Assembly (NCBI GenBank): GCA_029783825.1
Contig: JAREIK010002463.1
Span: 1,155,501 to 1,219,500, forward strand
Source: Sapria himalayana
Lineage: Eukaryota; Streptophyta; Magnoliopsida; Malpighiales; Rafflesiaceae
Length of the DNA stretch: 64,000 nt
Direction: 5' to 3'
Shown here: positions 49,456 through 60,800 of the stretch, piece by piece
How positions within the stretch are numbered: the stretch's first letter is position 1
Layout: each line of letters starts with the position of its first letter
Made by a program: the position numbers and the translations under genes
The notes under the pieces: generated by a model
What the model was told of the DNA's origin: nothing
What the model saw: the letters and a program-made list of their open reading frames with translations, nothing else
Database searches by the model: none

Positions 49456-50013
49456 AAATGATGACCTCTTAGTCTCAAAGTTTTACTTTGGGACTTATCA
49501 TAATTTTTATTAAAGGTTTGTTCATCAAGTTTTACTTATACATTAAATATAACAAATGATGACCTCATTGACCTTAGTCCCAAAGTGGCCCTTAGGTGTT
49601 AACTAGTTATCCAAGCCTTATCAATCATACTCTTATTATCTACTTTACCCCTTAGGGTGCATGGTTTTACATATGTGTTAGTGCTTATTCTCACTCCTCC
49701 CATATTGCATCATTAGGACTTGAACCCATATCCTTTCATTCATAAACCAGAATACCAATTGCCTTAGTATTGCTTGACCACTACTTCGACATGAAAGGAC
49801 ATGAACCCAAGTCCTTTAATGTCAATTTTCAAGTCCTAAGAACATGACATGATAGGCATGAGAATAAGTATTGACTCATATATAAAACCATGCACCCTAA
49901 GGGGCAAAGCAAATAAATTGAGTATAATTAGTGGGGATTAGGCAACCAGTTAACACTAAGTGGCTTTCGAGAACCAAGGTTAGTGGGGCCCATTATTTGT
50001 TATATTAAATATT
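49456..50013. mobile_element. MITE-like inverted-repeat element with a duplicated left end
   Basis: The right end (50,013 going left) and the left end are inverted copies: 'aatataacaaatgatg' on the left, 'aatataacaaataatgg' when the right end is read in reverse, then 'ccttagtcccaaagtggccc' against 'ccttggttctcgaaagccac' and a 'gtgttaact(a/g)gtt' stretch on both sides, about 70-80 bp of imperfect inverted repeat. The left end occurs twice: at 49,456 and again at 49,545 ('aatataacaaatgatgacct' in both). It splits the integrase of the outer Copia element. The superfamily could not be fixed, as no clear target duplication was seen. Confidence 0.75.
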
Positions 50014-50300
50014 AAAATAGACTAAGTATTTTGCACCTCCTAGTGATAGAACTGGTGCTTCCTAAATATTATAATGAATCAGTTCTAAAATAGGTTTACT
50101 AACTATATTAGAATTGTTGAACTTTAATCTATATTGCTTACTAGTTACATAATGCTTACAAAAGATACTGAAACCTTTTTGAGCCCAAAAAAAATGCTTG
50201 TTCAACAAGAAATTTCAAATCTCATTCTAATATGTGACTAAGTTTATAATATCACATCATCATTATTTATTATATTGTACTAGCTAAACTTTAGATACTT
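50014..50300 (-). pseudogene. Outer Copia: pre-integrase and integrase N-terminus
   Basis: The minus strand shows a degraded HxxxH zinc-binding segment ('KLSHILE' where the family has HxRLGHMSE), followed by 'KQYRLKFNNSNIVSKPIL' and 'LGGAKYLVYF', equivalents of the family's KQxRVxFxxSxxxSKxxLELxHxDxxGP and GGxxYFVxFIDD. The sequence runs straight into the MITE-like insertion. Confidence 0.78.
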
Positions 50301-50359
50301 CTTTTTTTTGTTGTGTTTCTCCTCTGAGCATATATAAATTTGTGGCTAAATTTTATGCT

Positions 50360-50620
50360 TTCATTAATATAAAACTTCTTTGACTACCCTCATTTTATCA
50401 TTTTGAATATAGGCTTTACACCCACCATTATTTAATTGTCCTAAGAATAAAAAATCATTCTTTAAGTCATTCACATGTCTTACCCCTTGGATAATGCATA
50501 CTATATCATCATAAATCTTACTTTGGATGATACCAATGTCAACAATTTCTAAAGTATGATAATCTCTCATGAATACACATCCTCCCAAGATAGGTCTGTA
50601 ATGATGGAATCATTTTCTCC
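50360..50620 (-). pseudogene. Outer Copia: protease C-terminal part
   Basis: The frame at 50,364-50,588 reads 'GGCVFMRDYHTLEIVDIGII' and then 'VRHVNDLKNDFLFLGQL'. This matches the Copia stretch GxVxMGNDxxCKVxGIGxVxIKMxDGxxxxLxxVRHVPxLKxNLISLGxL that follows the active site of the protease. It is open across 74 codons, the longest intact Copia frame in the window. Confidence 0.9.
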
Positions 50621-50809
50621 ATGAAGTCATATGTCATGTTTCTCATGATTATATCAACTAAGCATCATCAGATCTTTTTCAACCTTTAGTAATTATTGTC
50701 TCACTTAATAAAATTTTATCACCATCTGGAGTATTTTCCACATAATCTTTAAGTATTTGATGACTCGTATTCTTTTCTTCTAATAATTTTTTTACCCCTT
50801 CTTTATCAT

Positions 50810-51350
50810 ACTAATATTCTTTTTTTACATGCTCTTGTTTTTCATAATGATAATACTTTACTTTCTTCTTACCCAATAACTTTGTATTATTCTTATTTTG
50901 ACTCTCACTAAAGTCATATTCTATCAATCTTTCTCTTGAGACAACCAAAACATTGATTTGCTAAGAGGAAGCTATACTAGCTTTCTTATTTTTATGCCTA
51001 CTTTCTTCCTCAGGTATAATAGTTACAACTTTATAAAGACACAATATCATTGGTCATATTTATGATGAGATAGTTATATGAATTTGATAGCCTTTGAAGT
51101 AAAAATCTCAACATATATTTTCTCTTCTATGTTATGATTCATATATGATGGTTTTAAGATACTATTTTAGAATATTGATGTATTCCATCATTGAAGTAGA
51201 TTCAGACATTCGAAGAGTATAACTTTTTTTTCAAGAAGATTTTGTTGTGTAATGACTTGACTTCATACATATTTATAAAAGTATCTCAAAATATCTTTTG
51301 TTGAATATAATTTATATATACTTGATAATATACTATCTCCCATTGACAAA
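50810..51350 (-). pseudogene. Outer Copia: gag and zinc-knuckle remnant
   Basis: In minus-strand reading order: 'LHLSMGDSIL' (about 51,325), 'STKDI' (51,270), a frameshifted equivalent of MSESTSMMEYIN (about 51,170), and near 50,840 a degenerate knuckle 'KVKYYHYEKQEHVKK' (family CYxCGKxGHxKK). The knuckle cysteines are replaced by tyrosine or lost. Upstream (beyond 51,350) no 5' LTR or primer-binding site was found, so the outer element is truncated there. Confidence 0.8.
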
Positions 51351-51384
51351 TGCAAACTTGCAATAATATCGACATCCATTTGAT

Positions 51385-51535
51385 CAGACTAAGCTTTGCA
51401 ATGATGTGGGGTGAGGCTGAGGTGACCCTCCCCATCATGGATTTTGCAACCTCAGCCCCATCCTATGCCCCATTTAACATGGGATGGGGTAGGGAAATTC
51501 ATAAATGGAGCAAAGTAGTGCAATCTCCACCTAGT
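51385..51535. other. GC-rich patch, possible terminal region of a hAT element
   Basis: Words such as 'gatgtggggtgaggctgagg' and 'cccatcctatgccccattta' form short inverted and direct copies of a 'ccccatcc' theme, as in the subterminal parts of some plant hAT elements. It lies at the correct side (downstream of the C-terminus on the minus strand) of the hAT transposase remnant at 52,285-54,390. No inverted partner was found on the other side. Confidence 0.35.
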
Positions 51536-52280
51536 TATCTTGTTTATGAATTACTTTCGTATATTTTTATAATTTAAATTTTTAATATATATTTATGTGA
51601 TTTAATTAAGTATTTTATGAAAAACATAAAAAAAAATTTGCACATCATTAAATTCAATTTTTAATACATATTACATCATTAAATTATATTTTTTTAATAC
51701 AAAAATATATGATATTCAAAACTTTTTTTAAAATTAAGTTTTTTATGAAAAACATAAACAAATGTCTTTCCAAAACCAAAATGGAAAAATATTTGTATTT
51801 TACAATATATTATATATACATTATAATAAGTAATAAATATCATATTATATAATATGTCTAACAAATTTTATTTGAAAAAATAAATACCAATATATAATAA
51901 AATTATTCTTGATTAAAATAAAAAAAATGATAGATATTATATTTTTCCAACTTTTTTTTAATAATTTTACTATATCAAATATAGTAAGATTAGCATCATT
52001 AGCAAAATATAAAGTTGAACATAATCCCAACAAAACCAAATCCAAAATCCAAAATTATAATATTTCATATATCTCATCATGAAATAAAAGCTAAGACAAA
52101 TATTATACATCATCATTATTATCATTCTCATCCTCCATAAAACTTGCACATCTCTTGTATAGAAAAGCTAAAAAAGATGGATCTAATTCTACCATCAAAA
52201 TAAAAATAGTTAACATAAAAAATAATTTATAAAAATTAACAAACATGATACAAAAATAAATAATTTTTTCATACCTTACA
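51536..52280. other. AT-rich DNA, nothing recognised
   Basis: Very AT-rich with no recognisable coding or repeat structure; probably non-coding flank of the hAT remnant. Confidence 0.5.
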
Positions 52281-52284
52281 TCTT

Positions 52285-52570
52285 AGCCCACAACCAATCT
52301 TGTGCATACATCATTACCTCCAAAGTCTTTGAATGAAGTCTATTTCTATGTGAACTAATAAAGCTACAACTAGTAATGAATGCAAACTCCAATGTTACTA
52401 TAAATATTGGAATAACTAAAATATCTCTTACTATTATTTGCAAAATTGGATATTTACTTTAATTTACTTTCCACCAAGATAATATATCAATGTCACTTGT
52501 TCTAGGCAAGATAGACTCTTCTAAATAAGTAACAATCTCTAATATCCTAGTATTAACAATAGTACTACTA
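52285..52570 (-). pseudogene. hAT transposase C-terminal dimerisation domain, broken
   Basis: The minus strand reads, with frameshifts, 'TYLEESILPRTSDIDILSWW', then 'SKYPILQIIVRDILVIPI', 'LEFAFITS' and 'HRNRLHSKTLEVMMYAQDW'. These are the hallmark segments of the plant hAT dimerisation domain (YLEExxLPR, FDILxWWKxN, YPxLSxxARDxLAIPVSTVASExAFS, RxxLxPxxVEALxCxxDW). This identifies a Tam3/Ac-related element of the RICESLEEPER group. Stops after WWKVN and within the VASE region show it is dead. Confidence 0.9.
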
Positions 52571-52643
52571 CAAACAAATACATTCAAACTTACTAAACAA
52601 TCTTCACTCCTAATTTTTTTCTAGTAGTTGAACCACTAGTCAT

Positions 52644-52907
52644 CTAAAATCGAATAGATGAAGTTGAAAATTGGCTAATATTCTCACTTGAATGATACTT
52701 TTGGTTATATTCATCCACTAACTCATCACAAATTTGTTGAACTTTTTTAATTTCATGCATTGAATCTTCATTTTCAAAAATTTTAGGAAAATAAAACTCA
52801 ACCAACTTCATCTTGAATCTTTGATCCAACACTATTGCAACAACCAAATATATTATGAATTTTATCCAAATATTTATTAACTTTTTAATCATACTTGTAG
52901 CTATCAA
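52644..52907 (-). pseudogene. hAT transposase middle (RICESLEEPER-type) fragment
   Basis: An 87-codon open frame on the minus strand contains 'IAIVLDQRFKMKLVEFYFPK'-like residues followed by a KVQQICDELVDEYNQ helix. This matches the segment VLDPRxKLxxVEFxFxxIY....LxxLYxEY before the dimerisation domain in plant BED-type hAT proteins. The proline of LDPR is now Gln. It lies in the correct position and strand relative to 52,285-52,570. Confidence 0.88.
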
Positions 52908-54249
52908 TTTAATTTTAACATAAATAGATATAATCTAATTACACATTGATAACTTTATTTCACAAATATCTGGGAAATACAAATTGAATATTAGATACTC
53001 GGTCCTAGATAAAATTTTAGTAACTTAAAAATATAACTCCAGCATTTCACAAATCTTTTTGGCCAAATTTCAATCTAAATTATTAGAAACATATTTACAT
53101 TGAGGTTCTCTATGATTTAAAATGAGGAATGACATCTTTATAATCGATTATAGTGCTAAGCATCAAGAATGTCTAATTCCATCTAGTGTTGCAATCAAGT
53201 ACTAACTTTATATCACAATAAATATTAAATTAATAAGCAGTTTCAACAAACTTACCTAATCTCTTAGGTGTGATTATCCAAAAATTAACACTCTCAAATT
53301 AATATCAACACTCTCCTTAATTACTTTCAATCTTTCTTTTACTATCAAATTCAAAATGTATGCATAACAATGTATGTGAAAAAAATTGTCCATTTAATAT
53401 AAGTAAGCTACTAAAGCCTACATAAAAGAATGTTGACTAAAACATCATAAGTTATGTAATTATCAATAGTTAAAGAAGATGACTTGTGATGAACATTCTA
53501 ATCAAATAAACAATCTATCAAAACCTTACTAAATGTCTTGGATATATTATGACAAGACACGTATATAAACCTATCATTAAAACAAAATAAAATTATTATA
53601 AGAATATTGAATTATTATAAAATAGATAAGTACATGAAATTTATTTTATTAAAAATATATCTCATTGTTCAGCTTTGAAATACTCAAGAATCATCAATGA
53701 AATATACTGTAACCACCATGAAATTATTATAAGAATATTAAATTATAAACCTATCATTAAAACAAAATGAAATTTTTATAAGAATATAAAATTATAATAA
53801 AATATATAAGTACATGAAATTTATTTATTTAAAATATATGTCATTGTTCAGCTTTGAAATACTCAATAATCATAAATGAAATATACTGTAATCACCATGT
53901 AGTCTTTCTTTTGATTAGAAGTTCATATGTCAGTGGTGATTATAATTTTACTTATATAATTACCCAACAAATTCATCATTCTTGATTTTTCATAATCATA
54001 CATTTTTAATATATCATTTTTGATAGTATTTTAAGAAATATTCCAATAAATTAATTTTAACTATTAGTGAAGAGTATTGGAATATTTTATGATACCAACA
54101 TGATCAATTATAAAAAGAGTGTATTCATGTAAAATAATCATACTTACAAAAACCTTCCTAATATTTTATTGATCAAAAAAATATGTACCAAACAACTTTT
54201 CATAACTTTCCTATATATGATTTAAAGTATTTGTTTAATATCTATTTGT
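52908..54249 (-). pseudogene. hAT transposase RNase H-like core, heavily decayed
   Basis: Between the BED finger and the C-terminal part the minus strand holds faint matches to the hAT catalytic core: 'SLTIDN' (family FTVDNA/TLDNA, about 53,480), 'FFTYIVMHTF' (family FHxRCxAHILNL, about 53,380) and a 'GIRHS'-like WNSTYxML segment (about 53,170). A direct tandem duplication of about 180 bp (53,567-53,899) lies inside. No frame is open for more than a few dozen codons. Confidence 0.65.
53567..53899. repeat. 180-bp direct tandem duplication
   Basis: 'cctatcattaaaacaaaat' and the following roughly 155 bases occur at 53,567 and again at 53,747 with about 10 percent differences, both ending near 'atatactgtaa(c/t)caccatg'. 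It lies within the hAT remnant. Confidence 0.9.
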
Positions 54250-54390
54250 TTTTTTAAATGGAAATCTATTAAAATGATCATGCAGATGTTTTTCCCCATT
54301 CTTACTTTGACCACCTAATTTTTTACCACAATAATTACAAATTATCTTTTCTACCTCATCATTCCTTTGTTTCTTAAAGTAGTTATAAAC
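54250..54390 (-). pseudogene. BED-type zinc finger of hAT transposase
   Basis: The minus strand reads 'IICNYCGKKLGGQSKNGEKH' followed by 'LHDHF'. This is the BED finger pattern CxxCxxxx...GTxxLxxHL: the Cys pair and both histidines (spacing HxxxH) are kept. BED fingers bind DNA at the N-terminus of hAT transposases, so it marks the start of the protein coded between here and 52,285. It is the best-preserved part of the element. Confidence 0.88.
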
Positions 54391-55063
54391 TATAGTTCAT
54401 TTTTTTTTCAACTCCAACTTAGTCAACACATAAATCTACAGAACAAAGAGTTTCATTTGATATTATAAGAGTAAGTAATTCTTTAGAATATATACCATCC
54501 TGTGTAATTCAAGCTGAAGGTGGATTAATTGAGTCATCTCAAGACTTACTTAAATCAAAAATATAATTAAATACAAAGAGATTAAGATAATGATCATGAG
54601 AATAAGACTTTAGAGCTTTAAAGACTAAAATATCAAATCAAAAAAACCTACAATTAGAGAAAAAATAATGTAATCATAAATACCTAAAATTAACAGACTA
54701 ATTTTTCATTAAATCACAACATCAAATAAATTTATAAACACCAACACATCAACTATTACTAACCTGTCATTTTGATTTTGAGGATGGAGGTGATGAGGTA
54801 TGGATGCTTGGATATGAATAATCAATAACATTGCCTCTACCAAATATGAAATTAAGAATATTAAAAATTAAGAAAGTTAAATGAATAAGAATATTTAGTA
54901 ATGATTAACAAAAGTCAATACAAATAATAAATAGTAATAGTAATACAATATACCATGAATAATAAAAACATTAATAATTTAACAATGATATAGCCTTGTG
55001 GTGATGTAGTATAATATTATTAAATTTAACAAATTCAAAAAATAACAATTTAATAAATAAATA
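54391..55063. other. AT-rich DNA, nothing recognised
   Basis: Should contain the 5' flank of the hAT transposase gene; no inverted terminal repeat was identified. Confidence 0.5.
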
Positions 55064-55365
55064 ATTTAACAATTTACCAATTCAACAATTTAACAATTTA
55101 ACAATTTAATAATTTAACAATTTAGCAATTTAACAATTTAGCAATTTAGCAATTTAACAATTTAGCAATTTAACAATTTAGCAATTTAACAATTTAACAA
55201 TTTAACAATTTAACAATTTAACAATTTAACAATTTAAAAATTTAACAATTTAACAATTTAACAATTTAACAATTTAACAATTTAACAATTTAACAATTTA
55301 ACAATTTAACAATTTAACAATTTAACAATTTAACAATTTAATAATTTAACAATTTAACAATCTAA
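55064..55365. repeat. 8-bp satellite (AACAATTT)n
   Basis: About 37 tandem copies of AACAATTT, with variants AGCAATTT and AATAATTT. It grades into the next repeat. Confidence 0.95.
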
Positions 55366-55782
55366 CAGGTCTGACATGTCTGACAAGTCTGACGGTCTGA
55401 CGGTTTGACAATCTAACAATCTGACAATATGACAATTTGATATTTTGATAATCAGACAATCAGACAATCAGACAATTAGACAATCTAACAATTTGACAAT
55501 ATGACAGTATGACAATTTGATATTTTGATAATCAGACAATCAGACAATTAGACAATCTAACAATCTGACAATATGACAATTTGATATTTTGATAATTAGA
55601 CAATCAGACAATTAGACAATCTAACAATTTGACAATATGACAATTTGATATTTTGATAATCAGACAATCAGACAATTAGACAATCTAACAATCCGACAAT
55701 ATGACAATTTGATATTTTGATAATCAAACAATCAGACAATCAGATAATCAGACAATTAGACAATCTAACAACCTAACAATTA
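55366..55782. repeat. 64-bp higher-order repeat derived from the 8-9-bp satellite
   Basis: Units such as 'gacaatcag', 'gacaattag' and 'gacaatctaac' are arranged in a repeating order. The marker 'gatattttgata' recurs at 55,439, 55,519, 55,583, 55,648 and 55,711, that is every 63-65 bp after a first 80-bp step. The basic word GACAATCTA differs from the neighbouring AACAATTTA by few bases, so the two arrays are related. Confidence 0.9.
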
Positions 55783-56190
55783 ACTTAATAATTTAACAAT
55801 AATAAATAATTTAATTTTTTAATAATATCGATATTCAATAACACTTGCTAGTTAGTAATAGCAGTTAGGTCTCGAGCTCATGAGTGACAATTCATGCTCA
55901 AGCTTAATAATTTAACCTTAGTTAAAATTTCTTATTTTCAATATTTTTTTTCTTCTTTTCAAAATTTTGTAGGTAATTTTTTTTTCTCAAGATAACTTTT
56001 ATTCCATAACCCAAAATTAATTTTATTGAATTTTCATCACTAAACTTTACCGTCATATATTTCAGTTTTGCAGTTAATAGCACACAAAAGTAATATTAAT
56101 TAATTATGTTAAATAAACTAAAAATGCTCCAAGATTCTACCTCTAAAACTACTTGACTTGATGTTCTTATCATCCTTGTGAAATAATTTT
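55783..56190. other. Upstream region of the RIK-type gene
   Basis: About 400 bp of AT-rich sequence with no repeats or coding signal, between the satellite and the presumed promoter. Confidence 0.5.
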
Positions 56191-56200
56191 CTTATATATG
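56191..56200 (+). promoter_or_regulatory. Possible TATA box of the RIK-type gene
   Basis: 'cttatatatg' lies about 160 bp upstream of the ATG, and base composition becomes GC-richer from about 56,235 on, as in a 5' untranslated region. Position and composition only; no transcript evidence. Confidence 0.35.
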
Positions 56201-56355
56201 CATTTAATACAAAAGTTGGGGAAGATGTAGCACGCAATTGGAAGACTGGAAACTTTTTTGCGGCCCGAGGTTTTCTTTGAGTCACACTGCGTCACGGGCG
56301 TTCAAGCTTCAAGTACTACTCCCGAAAAGTAGAACAAACAGGAAGATCAGAAAAA

Positions 56356-57828
56356 ATGACCGAGGACGCATGTACAGCCACTTCTTCGTCTTATGTCAAA
56401 TTTTCTCTGAGCAGTGATACTTCTCACTCGAGGAAAAGGTAACACGAGGCTGATTACGTATATATCATAGCATCTCATTCCCGATTCTGAGTTGTTGATT
56501 TCTTGAGTTTTTCTGATCTTGTTTGCTTATATATACATGAGCATATCATGTTAAAAGCGGGCCATGGCATGAAACAACTGTGATGTTCTACAAGTTAACA
56601 GATGTATTTTTCAACTATGAAATAATGGGTTAATTCGCTACATTGACTTTTTTTTTTATTTGGTGTAGGAGGAAGCGCAAATGGGATCAGCCTGCAGTTT
56701 CAAATAATGATGCCGTATTTGCTGCTGTTCCACCGAGCAGTTCCGTCTCTCTTATTGGAACTCCAGTCAATCCACTTCTAACAAATTTACCAGTTGCTTG
56801 TTGGCCAACCAATGCACCTATTTTAAAATTCTCCTCAATACCACAAAATGGTGTTTGTGTTGTTCCGAAGTTAAATCAAGTGAGTTAGTTGGTGGGCATT
56901 GAGGAATGTGATTCGGGAAGTTGAAACTGTTTCAATTTGAATATCTATATTGAGTTTTTGCGTATCAGCATAAATGTAGTTTGTTGACTCGAAAACCATT
57001 GTTTTCAGAAACTTTTTTTATTCTTCTACCCTTGTACTAACATTAGAATCCTTACCAAGCTTCAAATTTACATCATCGACGTAGTCTGGTAATGTGGTTA
57101 CATCAATTGGGCATAAGCTGTGAATGAATGTTAACGAAATAAGAATTAAGTTTCAACCTTATGTTTATAACTAGTTTCTTGAGAAATACGTAATCATAAA
57201 CATATGTTCATGATGAAAAGCATGCCTGGCGACTGCTAGCTAGACACCATTGCTTTTATGACATTGTTTGCACACTGATCAAGAAATCATTGCTGTAACT
57301 TTATTATTGTGGATTCACAAATAATTGATGTAATTGCTCTGCTGTATTTTGTGTTCAATCAAAGACCAAAGATGACTTAGTAATAGCAAGGGAGATCATA
57401 ATAAATGATGCAGATTCTGCCACTCGCCATAGACTCACAAAACGTCAGACACAGGAAGAGGTTAATGATGTTTCATTTTTTTGCAATGAAATGATATATT
57501 TTTGTTTATTTTCGTATTTTTAGTCTGGGTGTAAGTAGCATACTTTTTTTAATTTTCTTTTCAGATTCTGAAGTGCACAGGTGCCTTTGTAATAACAAGG
57601 TTTGCTCATCTTAAATGATAACTAGATTTATCATACTTTCTTTCTCCACCTGGGCATATCAATTACCTGTTATCATGTTGAATTGGCTAATGCAATCCTT
57701 CACTTGGTTTGGTTTGCATTCTTGGTTTTGTTATATTGAGGTCTAATTTCAGGGGAAGGTATCATCCGCCAAATGCACTGCCCAACAATGAAAAGCCATT
57801 ATATCTTCACATATATTGTGGGGCTCAT
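56356..57828 (+). CDS. RIK: KH-domain protein RIK (RS2-interacting KH protein), 5' part, five exons
   Basis: Five exons join to 167 codons without a stop: 56,356-56,438; 56,669-56,879; 57,365-57,460; 57,565-57,599; 57,753-57,828. All introns are GT-AG, and the phases (2, 0, 0, 2, 0) fit. The protein starts MTEDACTATSSS, then has 'RKRRKRKWDQPA', a low-complexity linker, 'DDLVIAREIIINDADSATRH' followed by 'RLTKRQTQEE', 'ILKCTGAFVITRGRYHPPN' and 'EKPLYLHIYCGAH'. This is the atypical KH domain shared by plant RIK and animal KHDC4/Blom7 (family: INDxxxxxRxxLTxxxTQxEIxxxTGAxVxTRGRY..PP....PLYLHI). In maize RIK binds ROUGH SHEATH2 and is linked to keeping KNOX genes silent; RNA binding is expected in the nucleus. 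The rest of the gene is beyond the window or lost. Confidence 0.87.
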
Positions 57829-60800
57829 GTAAGTACAAAATGCTCTTGTGAAAAAAAAACCATTTCTCTGGTCGCATGATTTTACTATATTTTTTTTTGG
57901 CGCTGAGTCATCAACAACCACTATTTTTTTTTGGTTACTTCATATTTTTTTTTTCAACAAGCAATTTGATATGTAAGTCTTTCTCACGTGGTAATCATTT
58001 TCATTCATTTAGAAATTATTGTATTTCAGTTACACACACACACACACACGATATGTTTACTTCACTTATTTTAATATCATGAAAATTTTTCACATGATAA
58101 AAATTTGTTTTTTGTTTCTCTAACTTATTAGCTTTGGAATATATTGTTGCTTATGTCGTATTCTTCTCTTCAAAATGGCCATCAGTCAATTCTTACTTGG
58201 AAATTAATTTGTAATGCAATATGATTGTATAATAACCCTTGATTCTCCATCTATTCTATCATGTTAGTAGAATTTTTTCGTTTCACATACAATACAGACA
58301 TGTGCATGCATATATCTGCAAGTTAATGTCATTGTAAACATGACTAGGACATTTTCATCATTAATTGAGAATACTTATTTTCCTTCACAATTTACGTAAC
58401 AATCAAGAACATGGTGAGTAGGAAATATGAAATGATTATATCTAGTTTAAGATAAAAATGCATATATTATTTGTTAATATCCAAATCATAAGTAAATAAA
58501 ATTCAATATCATTTGATAAGAAATCATTATACACATTGCTTTTATATAACCAATAAAAATGATTGGGATATATTCAAACTGATGCATAAATAATCTCAAC
58601 ACAAAACTTAGAGGAAAAAAAGGTAAATTGAGATATTTTCAATTCTTTTATGAATATACGTATTTATTGATTGTTTTATTATTTGAATATATGTTTTAGT
58701 AATAGTCTTATTCTGAATATTCTTCTTGAAAAAGAAAGAGTCAATCTCTATCTGCTCTATTGTCTTTCCTAAAATATTAGATTGGAAATTGTGTCTTATT
58801 GCATGAGTGTCATAGTACAAAGTAGTAGAAGAAGAAAATAGATACATAATATTTTAGAGCATATGTCATATCTAAAGTATCTTGTATATAATTCTTGTCA
58901 TTGCTCTATACTCTATATTTGCATTGGTTGTCAAAGTAATTGCTCGTTTCTTTTTTTTTTAAGGAGATAAAATCTATATTTAAAAAAATATAAAACCCTG
59001 ATTCGATCTCTTCTTAGTATATGTTGGTATCTAACTCGAATTTAATTTACATTGCTAACTACAAGTGCTCTAGATCACTAAAAAAGAACTCAAGTCTCTT
59101 GAACTTATTTGTCTTAGTATTTGAAATGTTATTCGGGTAAATTTACCTAGAAAAATATATAAATTAATTAATTATATTGATTATATATATTATGTTTGGT
59201 TTATCATAGTAATATTATTAATTCTGTCAATAATTATTTTATAATTATTAAAGTTAATTATAGATATTGGATCAAAAGTAAAATTAGTATTTACATTAAT
59301 AGAAATATTTTTGGAATATAATTTTAAAGTCTAATTTTTGTTAAAATATCTATCATATATTTTTTCTATGTCAAGATGATCCCGCATAAAATAAGTTAAC
59401 TATATAGTAAGAAAGTTTGAGCTTACTAAGCTTATTTAATTAGAATTATAATTAAATATACCAATTGAGTTATTTGATTCTTAATATATTATTTCTCATG
59501 ATTAAAATATCATTTATGTATTAATTAATAAAATCACTTTACTATTAAAGTTTCTCATTATAAGTAAGAAAAATTTATAACACGTGTAATATAAATATGG
59601 TGATTATTTGTGAAAATATTGTTAAGTAGATTTTGATGATTCTTTCATGTCGTATGCCTAATTATGTTACTCGAAACTCATGTGGTTGATCCATATAATT
59701 TTATTCTCACATTTTATTATAAAAAAATATTCTTTATGTTTAACTAATATATTCTTTATCTATGAGATATTATCTGTGAAATAAAAATCACATTGAGATC
59801 ATTATAGTCATTAGAGAAAATATTTTTGTAATCATCACCAAATATTTGAATCAACTCCTTGCAATAAGTTCTCTTAAGGCAATTTTACTTTTTATTTTGA
59901 CTCGTCTTTATATTGAATATTTACTTGCAATTAAAATAAATATTTTTGAAGATAATGATACTAATTTCAAGTCTTATTAAAGTAGATGATATCTATTTTT
60001 TTTATCATTCTGACATCATCTTGAATGAGAAGGAGACTTGAGTATTTTTTATTGAAGGAGATTTGTCTTTAATTCTTAATTTGACATCATTTGATCTGAT
60101 AAACTAAGAAGGAGATTTGAGTATCATAGTATCATCAAATGAAATAATAATGAAAATAAAAGAACAAGACAAAAATTAAAGTTTGTAAAATTGGATAGAG
60201 TATAGTTTTGTAGTTTCTTTCGAAGAGTAATTGGAGAGTTAAAATCATAGAAATTGACTTTAGGATCATTTGTATTCATGGTAAACTATTTGGTTTGAGC
60301 AGATTGATATGTTTCATTTTCTTAATATAGACTATAGGTCCTAGGTGCTTTAGTCTCTTAGTTTTTGATTCAACATGAATTTTTATTGTGAAAATTACAA
60401 TGACTACTGGATCATCTAGACTCGCAGGAGATTTGTCTATTTGAAAAATTTTACTATATCTAGAATTAATATAATTTATATTTATGATAGATATGATGAT
60501 TCTATCTGAGTAATATCATACTATCAAAAAATAAGTTCATATGTTGCTAGATTTTTGGACTTTAAGTGATAAATGAAAATAATGTGTTTAGATGAAAATT
60601 TTGGATTCTTTCTATTCCTAGATTCATTAAAAAAATTAATTTTATTCAAAAAAAGATAACATTAAGACTTATTAAATTTTTATCAGTTTATGGTAAAATA
60701 TAATATATTTTTTGGATACTAGAGTATCTAATAAAGGTGAATCTCAAATATCTAAATGTTAACTTGTCTTATCTTTGAGAGATATCATGAACAAAACAAG

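Noticed and set aside
55064..55782. CRISPR-like array
   Set aside because: Contiguous short tandem repeats without unique spacers, in a plant nuclear context.
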